Below are positions 48,508-59,739 of a DNA stretch of 64,000 nt, piece after piece. This DNA is from Valencia hispanica. Its lineage: Eukaryota > Chordata > Actinopteri > Cyprinodontiformes > Valenciidae. The notes beneath the pieces were generated by a model. It was given only the letters and a program-made list of their open reading frames with translations, searched no databases and had not been told where the DNA came from. Location: assembly GCA_963556495.2 (NCBI GenBank), contig OY747705.1:33695298-33759297 (forward strand), in the 5' to 3' direction. The translations under genes and the position numbers were made by a program. Each line of letters starts with the position of its first letter. Within the stretch, counting starts at the first letter, position 1.

Positions 48508-49330
48508 ATACAGAAAATAAGGTATTGTCTGAATTTTAGAGTCTGTGCTTATTCAAACAAATTTAAGAAATAAATGTTATAGGTGAGAGAAAATGAGAAA
48601 CAAGAAAAAAAGTAAAACTTCTGGCTGAGTGGAGGGCAGAGAGGTTGAGACAAGGAGAGAAGTAATGAGTGAACTGGATGTAATTAACCTATACTCATCC
48701 AGAAAAACAGCATTGAATGGGGGATTGGGAGGGTGAGCCGTGCAGTCTCTCAGCTGAAGCTTGTAGTTTTGAGACTAATTAGAACTGTGCTACGGTACAG
48801 TGTGAAAGGGTTCCCATGTGGGTTCTTGATTTGTTGGCTGTGTACACTTGCTGACTGCTCATTTGTGGTGAGGTATGACAGCGTGAGACCCAAGAATCTG
48901 AAGAGAGGATACATAGAATAAGACAGACATAAGCAGGTTTTAGATAGCTGCAGCAGTCTCAAAAACAGCTAACAAGGAGAGTAAACTGGAAATTTAAAGA
49001 GCAAAAGAAAAATGCATGACACAAGTCAAGAAAAGACTATTGTTTGCTGCTTCAAACTGCCAGTATATAGAAATGCTTAGAGAGGAAATATAGAAAGGTT
49101 TAGAGAGTCATGGTCATCAAGGAATATCAAGACCCCTAAATTGGGAGTGGCTTCAGCAAGTCCATAAGATTCTAATTTATCTTAATCCAACCAAACACTG
49201 TAGTGTGGATATTTTAAATTCGGGTTATTTTCTATACTGATTTGAATGTGTCCAAGTGTGTGGATTTTCATCAATCTAGGTTAAATTCAAACACAATACA
49301 AGTGAACTGTACTGTTAAAAATTTATATTT
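48508..49330. other. unassigned stretch
   Basis: No recognisable gene or repeat. A 62-codon frame at 48733-48921 is open on both strands and lacks a known domain. Confidence 0.4.
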
Positions 49331-49480
49331 ATGGTTCACAACTTAAACAAATGCACCCTTAGCAGCGTCCTGGAGGGTTCTTGGGAGTTCACCCAATCAG
49401 TTTCCATTTCTTTTGTAGACTTGGAGAAAGTGTTTGATTGTGTTGCTCAGGGAATCCTGTGGATAGTACTTCGGATTCAA
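49331..49480 (+). pseudogene. RTE-like LINE reverse transcriptase fragment, 5' piece
   Basis: Encodes SVLEGSWEFTQSVSISFVDL and EKVFDCVAQGILW. The pattern V-L-E-G-x-W-E-F..C/S-F-V-D-L-E-K-A-F-D-x-V..G-x-L-W is motif A of RTE/Rex3-type reverse transcriptases common in fish. It is cut by the Tc1-like element that starts at 49483. The 3' end of the same LINE type resumes at 51060. Confidence 0.75.
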
Positions 49481-50039
49481 GATCTCAGTAAATTAGAATA
49501 TTGTGAAAAGGTTTAATATTTTAGGCTCAGTTAAATTTGCTAATTATTCCAGGTATCTACAAAGCGTTCCTGAGCCTTTAAATTGTTTCTCAGTCTGGTT
49601 CAGTAGGAATTGCAATCATGGGGAAGACTGCCCAAAACCTCAAAGGGTAATCGCAAAAGAAGTCGGATGTTCCCAAAGTGCTGTATCAAAGCACATTGAT
49701 AGAAGTTTATGTGGAAGGGAAAATGGGAAAGAAAAAGTTGCACAAGCAGCAGGGATGACCCAGCCTGGAGAGGATTGTCAGGAAAAGGCCATTCAAAAGT
49801 GTTGGGGACATTGAGGCAGTAATTTGCCTATCTCTAATCCCCGTGCCCTCACCTCACTGGGACAAATTTTTGACATTTGGTGACAGGCGCAATGGCTACT
49901 ATAACGGTTCAAGACATTTCTAAGAATGTCATTAATCATTTTTGGAGACAAAAACACTGTATATCCTCTCGAAACCACCAAAAGAGCCTAAGCTATGCTT
50001 TGGAGGGATACATTCACAATGTTTCCTTCTCGAAGGTTG

Positions 50040-50080
50040 ACAATAAGCTTTGGGTCCAGCCTGGACCCAAAGCTTATTGT
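50040..50080. repeat. 41-bp near-perfect palindrome
   Basis: Left arm 50040-50059 (ACAATAAGCTTTGGGTCCAG) and right arm 50061-50080 are exact reverse complements around one C. Paired with a second palindrome 2 bp away. Confidence 0.95.
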
Positions 50081-50082
50081 TA

Positions 50083-50103
50083 TTGCCTGGACCGTCCAGG
50101 CAA
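50083..50103. repeat. 21-bp palindrome adjacent to the 41-bp palindrome
   Basis: TTGCCTGGAC, a single C, GTCCAGGCAA: perfect 10-bp arms. The inner CTGGAC word is shared with the first palindrome. Confidence 0.92.
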
Positions 50104-51055
50104 AAGTGTATCGATCCCAGTGTAAATGGGAAAAACCTCAACTCATTGCCATCACCACCACCACCAAGACAGAGGATCAACATTGTATGTGCACTGCAGG
50201 GTAAGAAGGGTTATTTACCTTCAATCTAACCTAACTTGACAATACTTGTGAAATAGACTATCCCAATTGCCACTAGCATATTTCTTTTGATCTTAACCTA
50301 ACTTAAAGCTCAGTTTTAGAATAGCCAGATTTCTCTTCGGCTAAAGCAGAACATTACATAGGCTGTGCTTCAATATACAGCTTAATGGTTCATGATCAAA
50401 TGTAATGGTTAATGAAACAAGTCTTAGGTACACACGTTTCTATGACAACCACCTGTACGAAGACAAGCATTATAGGCTAGGCTAGGTTACTGTATTTAGT
50501 CGACATTACGTGTCTGACTCGATTACAAAATGATGAGTGTCGGATAGCTTGACAGCAGTCCGACGTTGAATCATTGAACAACATTGACAACATTTGTTCT
50601 CAATAATTTACAGGGAAGTTAATTAAGCTAAGCTCCAGAAGTAGAGCCTTTTGGCAACAACTAACAACCATGTAGCACACGATTACCGAAGTGAACAAGC
50701 ACAGGCAAAACTGTGACATGATACACAACACAACTACAGATGAGATGTTTCTTTATTTCTTTCCAGCAGAGTGACAATATGTTGTCAGTTACAATGGTGA
50801 CTTACCTTAATTTCTCTATTTAAAATCCTTGTTTTATTGATTTTATGTAGTATTCAAATTTTCTGGGATTTTGAATTGGGGGTTTTCATAAGCTGTAAGC
50901 CATAATACTCAACACTATAACAAAAAAGGCTTGAAATATCTCACTTTGGATGTAATGAGTCTTTCATATATTAGTTTCACCTTTCAAGTTGAATTACTGA
51001 AATAAATGAACTTTTGCACAGTATTCTCAATTTTCGAATTCCATCTGTATGGTGA

Positions 51056-51200
51056 AAAGCTCAGTTATTCAGGAGGGTCTCAGGGTAGAGACACTGCACC
51101 TCCACATTGAGAGGAGGCAGTTGAGGTGGCTCAGGCATCTGGTTAGGATGCCTCTTGGATGCCTCCCTGGTTGGGGTGTAGAGTTCTTCATGAGGTGGTA
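51056..51200 (+). pseudogene. RTE-like LINE ORF2 C-terminal fragment
   Basis: Encodes EGLRVETLHLHIERRQLRWL then RHLVRMPLGCLPGW. The order 'ER-x-Q-L-R-W-L-x-H-L-V-R-M-P' is the conserved C-terminal motif of fish RTE-type LINEs. It is the same element type as 49331-49480; the intervening roughly 900 bp of RT were lost and a Tc1-like element occupies the gap. Confidence 0.8.
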
Positions 51201-51484
51201 AAAATGCATGCAAGATAAAAAAGAGGATTATTATAAAAACTAATAGAAGTCCTAATTGTTTGTGCTTACAATTATACTTTGTACCTAAGTTCAAGTTGTC
51301 ATGGTAACTTGTTACTATGATTTGCTGCTATCTTTACTGTTCTTTATAGAACATTCAAACGATGTGTGCAATACAGATTGTTATAGTTTTTTGCACATTG
51401 CATAGCACTTGTTCAGAGCCTGTTGTCTCCAAAACTATTAAGCATTCATTTCTGCTTTTCAATACGATGATGTAAAGATGGTAC
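51201..51484. other. short non-coding spacer
   Basis: AT-rich, no feature. Confidence 0.4.
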
Positions 51485-52235
51485 TTAAAGGAGTCATGAC
51501 CTGTAATTTTCACTTTTCCATGAGAAAAAGGGTATGTTATGATTGCCTAACGATTATACACTGCCCGGGAAGCCAATATTTAAAAGTGAAGCGTTTGTTT
51601 ACCCCTGGGATCGTCAACCAGCCCACGTGCACGCACACTCAAATACGTGGTTTTAATTTCTGGCCGACTCAAGTCGGCGCAGGATATACCATATATAGAC
51701 ATCGCAGACCTACCTATGCTGCAGGAAGCCCGCCCCGCTCCTCTCCCCCTCGCTCCTCTCCCCCTCATATTCAGTCGAGCGCCGCCATTACTGAATTCTA
51801 GTGATGGGAATTCCAGCTCCTTTTGGAGAGCCAGTTCTTTTGGCTTGGCTCACCATAAAGAACCGGCTCTTTCGGCTCCTCAGATTTTCTGTTGCTTAAA
51901 GTGTATTTATTACCAAAATTAATGCAAAACGCTGTGTACCAAATGTACAAAACAAGCAGGGGGGAATGAAAAAAAAAAAAAAAACGGCTCCCAATGACGA
52001 GCCGACTCCAATCGTTCACTTCAAAGAGTTAGCTCTCAAGCCGCGTTCACAACGGTCAGCGCGTCCAGGCGTCAAATCGCTCAAACGGACGAAAGTCGAC
52101 GCTTTAAAATTAAAACCCAGCTGCTTGCACTCTTGTGGTCTGCGTCGGCGCGTCGGGGCATCAGCGCGTCACGTCATTACGTCAGCGTGCGGGCGTGGAT
52201 TTGTCTGTTGCTAGTTGTTTACAACATGGCAGATC

Positions 52236-52352
52236 TTGTCGGATCAGCAGCGCGTCTTCAACTACCGGCTCTCCCGGGCCCGGCTGGTGGTGGAAGATGC
52301 ATTCGGGATCTGGTCTGCACAGTGGAGAATGTTTCACCGCAGTCAACCCTGA
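52236..52352 (+). pseudogene. Harbinger transposase C-terminal fragment
   Basis: The frame from 52236 gives LSDQQRVFNYRLSRARLVVE followed by DAFGIWSAQWRMF and a stop. 'FNYRLSRAR..VE.AFG.....WR.F' is the conserved block around the last catalytic Glu of HARBI1-type DDE transposases. No upstream catalytic Asp residues remain. Confidence 0.8.
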
Positions 52353-52458
52353 AGTTGTGGAGAAGTGTGTGAAGTGTGCGTTAGCTAGCATAGCGTTAGC
52401 TAACATAACAAGAAAGTTAAAAAAAATATATATTTTTTTTCTATGTTTAACTGCTTAC

Positions 52459-52618
52459 CTGGCACTCCAATATCCTCCGATATCTTCCTCCAAATCAGAT
52501 CCGATCTCTTCCTGTCTTTGTAAAAAGACGAAGACGGGTCATACAGTTCACGGACATTACATACAGCGACGATCAGTTTGTCCTCCATCTTGAATAAAAA
52601 ATTTGCCGATTCCCCCAT
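52459..52618 (-). pseudogene. MADF/Myb-SANT-like exon of PIF/Harbinger second ORF
   Basis: The minus-strand ATG at 52618 (or 52588) encodes FKMEDKLIVAVCNVRELYD followed by FYKDRKRSDLIWRKISEDIG. It ends at a CCAG|GTAAGC donor at 52459/52458. Residue pattern and exon end match the exon at 32362-32491 in the other PIF element, although the two copies are clearly diverged. The later exons are absent. Confidence 0.75.
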
Positions 52619-53046
52619 GGAAGGAGTTACTACGTCAGTACAACGAGTCGCTCTGATTGGTTGACGCCGCGCGTCTGCTGCCCGAAAGTTCAATTTTCCC
52701 AACTTGAGCAGTCCGGGCATCAGCCGCGTGGACGCGCTGATGCCAGCTGCGCCGACGCACGCGACTTGCTGCTTGGCAGTTTGACGCCCACTAGATGCGT
52801 AGATACCATAGACTTGCATGTAATCTAGCTGCCCTGCTGCCTGGATGCGCTGACCGGTGTGAACGCGGCTTTAGAGCCGGTTCGTTCGCGACCGACACAT
52901 CACCGATTCAAAGTACGAACTCCACCGTGAAAGATGCAGAAAGTTTCTTCACGCAATGATACATGAAGAAGAAATATTCGTGTCAGCCTTTTATTTTAAT
53001 CAGCTAAATCTGCTAAAACCATTTCTACCAGAAACGTAGTGCACAC

Positions 53047-53217
53047 GTGAGTTGCTCTGTTGTTGACTGCCAGAATCAACATGGAAATATTTTTTCTATT
53101 TTTTTTACGCCGGAATCCTTTCCGAATTTGGGACAATATCAGGCGAAGTTGGCATCGAAGCTGCGTTTGGAAAAAGGGGCCATTCCAACAATCAGAGACT
53201 TGCCTGCAATTGAAACG
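53047..53217 (+). pseudogene. THAP-domain exon relic, middle deleted
   Basis: The frame reads CSVVDCQNQHGN, then FTPESFPNLGQYQAKLASKL, then RLEKGAIPTIRD. The first part is the C-x4-C start of a THAP domain. The last part matches its end (H/F-F-T-P-E-S-F.., then 'L+..A+P+I'). The central segment with the conserved Trp and the second Cys is missing, so the zinc site cannot form. There is no ATG at the start (GTG at 53047), and a GTAAGG donor follows at 53218. It fits the surrounding Kolobok-like element. Confidence 0.6.
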
Positions 53218-53563
53218 GTAAGGCTGTGTTTTTATTGCTCTGCTGTGTGTAACAAACAGCAGCTAACTGCTAATGTGGCTATTGTATGCTAGCGGGAGTA
53301 GTAGATACGGGTTAAGCGTTACCTGCGGTGTCAACCCCCCTCCTTCCTGCCACCAATCAACGCGCCCCTCATTTGCATTATTACAATGCCCGTCCACGAC
53401 AGCCAAAGTATCGCATCAGATCTCGCGAGACATTAATGCCTTCAGAAATAAGGGTCAGAGGAGCTCTGTGTTTATTTTTTTCAACTTTTTTTTTCTAGAA
53501 GGGCCTGAAAGACTATAATAGAGCCTGGGTATTCAAGATAATACTAGGTTATGACTCCTTTAA

Positions 53564-54489
53564 TTAGAGTAAGAGATATTCTTTGTATATCTAACTATAT
53601 ATATCTAACTATTTTTAAATGTAGCACATTTTGTGGTACCTAATAACAACTGTTTTAATTATTAAACATTAACCTAAAATACGTCACTGTTTTTTATTTA
53701 TTTATAAAAAACACAATTTTAGTGTCCGTCTGCTTTTTTATGATGCTTTCATCATAAAATTGGCTATAGGGGATGTGATATTCCGGTCAATATGCTTTCA
53801 ACACTAAACTGTTAACAATGTACAGCAGCCTGGGTTCATAACCTCTTCTTAGCTTTAATGTAATTTAGAACTTCAGAGCAGTCTCACACAGACCACATTA
53901 AAATCTTGGTATTGTCAGCTGGGGGAGGAAGTGGCATCCAAATTGAATTATGCAGGACTCTCATACATGCATATATCAACACAGAGTGAAGATGAAGAGC
54001 CCTCCAAATTCAATCTGATACTATGACAGCAAGCTTGATGTGTGGGAGCACTGTTAATGTGAAAAGGAGGAGGAGGAGGCAGCCATGTACATTCTCCGGA
54101 TTCAGGACATGTTTAGGCAACTGTTCATTCATTTTGCTTTGAACCAACATGGAAAAAAGAAATCTATGGACATCATGCAGGCATGAAGCCATAATAACAT
54201 TTAACAAATAACAGTAGACTATGCTGACTTTTTTAAAGGAATCGTTTTTTTCTGTTGCATAAAAAAAAAACATGTATGAATAGTTTTTTTTAGTAACAAT
54301 AAAATTAAGATTTTTTTTTTCAGTCTTTAATAGTCTCTAATGGTGTTAGTCTTTAATTTAAAACTTTTATATGTATTTTGTGTATGTCATAAAGTATTAT
54401 GTAAAAGAACTTCTATACATACACTTGGGTGACCTTATTAATCTTTAGTGTTTATTATTATTTTTGCCCTTTATTTGCAGCTAAAAAAA
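53564..54489. other. gene-free AT-rich stretch
   Basis: No feature recognised. Confidence 0.45.
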
Positions 54490-55410
54490 CTTTAACTTTT
54501 GTGGAAGGGATTCCACTAGGTTTGAGAGTGTGTTGATAAAGAAGCTTATTTGTGAGTTCAGACAATTATGTTAAACGAGAAGAGCTGACTTGCAGTCTAA
54601 TTAATCCCAAAGGTGTTTTATTCAGTTAAGGTCAGGACTCCCAAGCCTGGACTCATACAGGCTTGTCAAGTTCTACCAAACTAAACTGACAAATGAATGT
54701 ACATATGGTTCTTCCTTCGTGCAGTGGTGCACTGTCATTTTGGAAAAGGAAACTTACATCCACAAACTGTTCCCACAAAATTGGTAGGTTCAAAATGCCT
54801 TCGTATGCTCAAGCATTAAGAGTTTCTTTTTCAGTGGAAGTAAGGGGCCAGTCCCAACTCCTGAAAAATAACCCCACACCTTCATAACTATCTCTCAACA
54901 AACTTTAACAATGCTGTTAGACAAGTGTCTTTCTCCCGGTAACTGCCAAACCCAGAGTCATCCACTGGATTGCCAGACAGGGAGGAGGAATTTGTCATGC
55001 CAAAGAACCTGCCTATACTTCTTCAGAGTTTTGGTCTATAGCTGTTGGCTCTGGAGAAATTTGTGGCTTCTGCACACCATGTACCTCAGTATCAGCTGAC
55101 CCTGCTTAGTGAGTTTATGTGGCCTCTCACTTTGTGGCTGTGCTTACTGTCATTCCCAATCAATTCCACGTTGTTGTAATACCCCTGTTGACTGTTGAAT
55201 ATTTTGCTGTGGGGAAATTTCATGAATGGACTTTTTGCACAAGAGGCATCTTACCATGATGCCACACTGGAATTCACTGCTAGAGACACATAATTCTTTT
55301 CCCACATGTTTGGTATAAACAGTCTGCATACTTAGTTGACTGAGTATATATGACTGTGTGATCGCAACTCCTGAATTCAAATACTTAGATGTGTAAGTTA
55401 ATCCTTTTGG
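54490..55410 (-). mobile_element. Tc1-like transposon relic, minus strand
   Basis: Plus-strand blocks AATTAATCCCAAAGGTGTTTTATTC, GGTCAGGACTC, CTGTTCCCACAAAATTGG and AGCATTAAGAGTTTCTTTTTCA follow in the order of a common fish Tc1-like element read in reverse. So do CCCAACTCCTGAAAAATAACCCCACACC, AACTGCCAAACCCAGAGTC and GGAATTCACTGCTAGAGAC. It covers most of a transposase gene, but stops and indels break every frame. Confidence 0.75.
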
Positions 55411-58400
55411 AGGTATAATGTATGAATTTTTTTATGTCATACATTTTTTTATCCTAAAGAAGTTCAACAAGCTTTATTGCACAAAAGTAAATTTAAGATT
55501 TAGTTTAAGTCAACATAACAAAATTTTACTTTGCAATAATTAATAGCTTAATTCCATCTACATCATGATAATTGTTTAGTTTTCTTAATGATGGCTGGAC
55601 ATAATTTTAAAATCACAGAAAAGAGAAAAGTAACTTTTTATCAGAGATAAGGACTGTCGGACTAAAAGCTAATTAAAGCTGCAAACACAGTTTCACATTA
55701 ATCACTTTATTTGCTTTTATAGATCGCTTGCTAATGTCAAGACAGCTCTGTGGATGAGGCCTCCAACAAAGGAAAACCGGATTTTTACACCAGGATTTTC
55801 TTATGATACCAAGAAAACAAAGCTTCTGTTTTTAAAATATAATGACATTACCAGAAAAAAAATGGTCCCAATGACAAAAGGTACAATGTTCTCTTGAAAC
55901 AGAACAGCCAATTTGTGATCTTAAAAAATATGCAAGCTTGTTAAGAAGCTTTTTCTTAACGTTATAAAATACTAGAGTGGCAGCTTAGTGCATGTATAGT
56001 GCATGCTAAAAATATTGTGGGGAAAGAGAAAATGAAATTTAAGAACTCCCAAAGGATCTGTGCACTGAATACATAGAGCTCTATTTAGATAAAATATATC
56101 GTTGGCCATAGGTACCCATACATATTTTGTTTCTTTTCCTTGGACTTTATTATCCAGTTCTAAACAATAAAATAAAAATTCATAAGCTCTGAAATGACAC
56201 TAATAAATACAAGATCTTGCTAGAGCTTATTACCTCACTGTACCATCAACTGACTGACCACAGGACTGATTGCATAGCCAAGAGTAGCAATTTTAGGATT
56301 TTGGAGCAATTGATTGACTTGCTCTAAATCAGATGATCAATTTGGGTTCCCTCACTTCTTGTAAGATGTTTCCTCCTATTAAAGGATGTAAAGATCTAAA
56401 TGTGTAGGTAATCCCACAACAAGGTTGTAATAAAGTCCATTAACATTTTGACAGTATGTATAGCCCTGCTGATTTTAACCTCTTCTCAATTAGAAGCTAA
56501 CAAGGCAGTTGTTCATATGAGTAAAAAAAAGAAACTGACCTTTTTTAGTTAGGCAGATGGAAACATTCCATAGTTTCACAATAAAAATAATATTGTCTCT
56601 TCAGTTAACCATTTGAACCAAAAAAACATATTTACTTGACTGTAGTAAGGTCAGCTGCTGATGTTGGGAGAGTACTGCAGCCACAGCTGGCATCCAGTGT
56701 CTTCAAGTGAAGAGCATACTGTAATGTAGCCTCCTTACAAAGATCCTTTTGTTTCTGTGGCTGGGGGGTCTGTGCTCCTCTAAGACCCAACCACCCTGAC
56801 TCTTTCTCTCCACTTTTCTTTATGTGTATTAAGTATGCTGATTCCCAGTCAAATTGGTCCCCCTGTTACTAATCCCAATCACCCGTAAAACATCGACCAT
56901 AGTGCATCACTAAGTCACATGTGCCTACAGCCTTAACCCACCAGATTGGCACAGTGATTCTAATTAATTAATTACATCCCAGGTGATTTTTCTTTGAGAA
57001 GGAAAGACAAAAAAAATAGAAGAGGGAAAAAAGACTGGATCCCACAGGCACCACCAAATTGGCAACAAAGGCTCCCTAGGAAAAGGAAAAAAAAGGCCCA
57101 GTTTATTACTTCAGGGAGAAAGTGTTTCATGTAGCTGCTTCCTAACTAGCTATGCCTTCCAAAACCGAAATACTGAGTTTCCCCCCTTTAATTCTTACTA
57201 ACGTGCCTGTCAGCCACTCACAAAACCCTCCCTGAAACACACTGTGGAACAAACCCGCAACAAATTGATAGCACATTTAGATATTCAGGATCATATTTGA
57301 AAAGAGAAAGAACGGGTGCTTTGAGTGAATTACATTTCAGGTCAGAGAGTTACTGGATAGTATGTAAGCTCGTTAGCATAGGGCTGTCAATTATTTAAAT
57401 AACACATGACTAAATTTCCAATATTATCCCTTCATTTCAAAGTCAAATGGTTCAATGTTTTCCTTTCAGTTTCCTCTTCTACTAAATGATTCTTTAACAC
57501 TTTCAACATGGAAGAACTTTCTTTTTACCTCTCTGACAATATCAGAGTGATCTGCTGACATTAAAAAGTTTGAAATTGCACTTCTGTTATGCCCCATGTA
57601 TAAATATTGATATCCATCAATAATCTTACACGGCATCTCTTCCTGCATAGTTCAGTTTAAGCTGAATGTGAGATTGCAGAAGTTGGATGGTGCAGTGAAA
57701 TTATGCTGAGAAGGGTTTTGATCAAGAGATATGCACTGGGTGCATTTTTTGTCTACACAGGATGATGATTCTCAATTTAATTTATAATCATTGTTAAACT
57801 CCTTCTCAAAAATAACTTGTTTTGTCATTCAAAGTCAAAACTTTACAACTGGGCACTTACGACGGTTGGAAAAAGATTAATGAAATACTATAAATGTTAT
57901 AACTTGAGTGGACAAGATAAATCAAATCAAATATACATTAAAAAATATGTTTGACTCTGTTTCATTTAATCTTGCTTGATTCAATTTTCCTTTTTTTCCA
58001 AAATAGACATATTTTAAGCTGCTACTGGAAATTAGCTACTAAAATTGGATCAACAAGACCTCCTACTAACTTCCTCTCATGTGTAAATATCATGTATCCT
58101 CTTCCAAAAGAAGGTAATTGATTTCCTTTGAACATATTGTATATTCATATAGTGGTATGTGAGTTTTTACTTAAAGAAAGGAGAATTACTGCAAGCCCTG
58201 GTGGCCAAGTTGTGTTTTCATCAGTTATCTCTACATAAACAGATGCTACCTTCTTTTTTCACCTCTTTATAAATTTGCAAAGCTCAAATTTCTTGGCACA
58301 TCCTTCTGCCCAGTCCTACTGAGGGGCTTCCTCGCCTATATTAGCTCTCATGAGGATTTCGGCATGCTTCTGTTGCACCACCAAGTGTGAAGTTAGAGAG

Positions 58401-58885
58401 GCTTATTAGGTAAGAGGGGATTTTCACATTGGCACAGAAGCTACCTGTATTGTCATAAGGAGCCTGTGCATCCCTATCTGAATATAGTTGTTGATGATTA
58501 TTAACAAGTACCAAGTAAATTCAGGTAAATGATTTTGTCTTGTCTGGAGGATATTGATCAAGTACTGTCCTCCTTGGGAAGACCAAAGAAAACCTAGGAG
58601 GGGTACAGCACCTGCCAAATCTCCTCATACCCAAGTAGTAGAGGGACCCACCTAAGAAATCAGTGTGCATGTCATACAAATCAGTGTGCATGCACACTGA
58701 CATGTCATGCATGTCAGTGTGCATGCCCATTACCCTGTATTCAGTCTCCTAGGTAACCAGCTACTGCCATAGTTCATTGATAGTGATAGCTGCCATACTT
58801 CCATTAGTATAAGCCGTTTTCGATGGCAAATTAGCCAACTCATTGCTTTTAGGCATCTAAAGCTGGTGAAGATGACTCACTAAAG
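55411..58885. other. gene-free AT-rich stretch
   Basis: No exon, RNA gene or bounded repeat identified. 58665-58735 contains four repeats of a TCAGTGTGCATG word (a short imperfect tandem). Frames here are short and composition-driven. Confidence 0.45.
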
Positions 58886-59500
58886 ATCTAACAGAAGGAC
58901 TTTAATTGGGACACGATTGTCGATGCCCGATAAGCTGGTCTAATTAATCCAGAAACTGCCGATCTTCTAATTTTTCATGCACAGTCATCACTCAGGTTAG
59001 CAGAGAATCATCTGAAAAAAGATAATCCATCCTGTGTTGTATCAACAGAACGTTGGTGAGGATGTAATGTTGTGGAAAGATTTTCTTGACATACTTTGGC
59101 CCTTTAACAGAGCATTGTTTAAACACTATGGACTATACTATGGACTAAATATTGATGCAGGCCACCCAACTTCTGATGGAATAATGCACCATGTCACAAA
59201 GCTCAAATAATTCCAAACCAATTTCTTGAACCTTACGATTGGTTTAATGTACTCCAGTTGCCTCTATAAAGGCTAAATCTCAAACCACTAAATAACTTTT
59301 ATGAGCAGATGAAACAGGACATTTGATGGATGGAAAGCTGGCAAATCTGCAGTAACTGTGTGATGCAATGTTGTCAGTATGGACCAAAATTTCTGAGGAA
59401 CCCTTTTCAATTAGTGTTAGTTGATGATAAGTGAGGTGGTTCTAAAGACAAAACAGGGTTCAATCAGGTACTGACAAGGTGCACCTCATAAAATGACAGG
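58886..59500 (+). mobile_element. Tc1/mariner-like transposon relic
   Basis: Recognisable ordered blocks: GATGCCCGATAAGCTGGTCT, then AATAATGCACCATGTCACAAAGCTCAAATAAT (before the DDE third residue), then GGCAAATCTGCAGTAACTGTGTGATGC. These are followed by GTATGGACCAAAATTTCTGAGGAA and TCAGGTACTGACAAGGTGCACCTCATAAAAT. They match the transposase 3' half and end region of a widespread fish Tc1-type family (terminal AAGGTGTACCTAATAAAG). No frame is open. Confidence 0.75.
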
Positions 59501-59739
59501 TATGTTTCGATTTCTCAGCAGAAACACTGTAGAGGTATCTGAACACAAAGATGTGAACAGTCAGCTGGAAGGTAGGTCCACTCCTTCTCTTCCTGTGTTT
59601 GTCTAATTATCGTCAGCTGTTCTCTGTCTTTGTCCTTCCTTGTCCTCAGCTTTTTCATGCCTCCCTGATTGCCTTTCCATTGTTGTTCTAGTCCTTTTAA
59701 GACCCTGTGTCTGATCCAGCCCTTTGTGAGGTCCTCGTC

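Larger units (their letters stand above)
49483..51046 (+). mobile_element. Tc1-like transposon, internally rearranged
   Basis: The left end CTCAGTAAATTAGAATATTG and the right end, CAGTATTCTCAATTTTCGAA, form an imperfect TIR. 49600-49815 encodes the N-terminal helix-turn-helix of the transposase (VIAKEVGCSQSAVSKHIDR, then a basic GRENGKEKVA linker). 50840-51020 (GGTTTTCATAAGCTGTAAGCCATAAT, then GGCTTGAAATATCTCACTTT and TGAATTACTGAAATAAATGAACTTTTGCAC) is the usual terminal non-coding part. The catalytic DDE domain is absent; 49830-50830 holds unrelated-looking sequence, including two adjacent palindromes. Confidence 0.75.
52039..52870. mobile_element. PIF/Harbinger element, internally deleted, nested in hAT-like element
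   Basis: The termini AGCCGCGTTCACAACGGTCA and, reversed, AGCCGCGTTCACACCGGTCA are 32-bp TIRs with about two mismatches. The flanks TCA and TTA could be a decayed 3-bp TTA duplication. At 832 bp it keeps pieces of both Harbinger genes: the transposase C-terminal part on plus and the first Myb/MADF exon on minus. This is the usual divergent gene order, shortened. Confidence 0.85.
51799..52905. mobile_element. hAT-like element nested in Kolobok-like element
   Basis: The left end TAGTGATGGGAATTCCAGCTCC and the right end GTTCGCGACCGACACATCACCG have the short GTGATG/CATCAC terminal match typical of some fish hAT repeats. Sub-terminal GAGCCAGTTC, GAGCCGACTC and GAGCCGGTTC motifs recur, as in transposase-binding subterminal repeats. 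The flanks CTGAATTC and CCGATTC could be a decayed 8-bp duplication. No transposase gene. Confidence 0.6.
51489..53559. mobile_element. Kolobok-like transposon relic, TTAA-flanked, THAP exon, with nested hAT and PIF
   Basis: Ends AGGAGTCATGACCT and, reversed, AGGAGTCATAACCT match at 13 of 14 positions. TTAA lies at 51485-51488 and 53560-53563. The combination of TTAA targets and a THAP-domain exon (53047-53217) is characteristic of Kolobok elements. A hAT-like element (51799-52905) has inserted in its left half and itself contains a PIF/Harbinger element (52039-52870). Without the insert only about 960 bp of Kolobok-like sequence remain, so the transposase core is gone. Confidence 0.75.
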
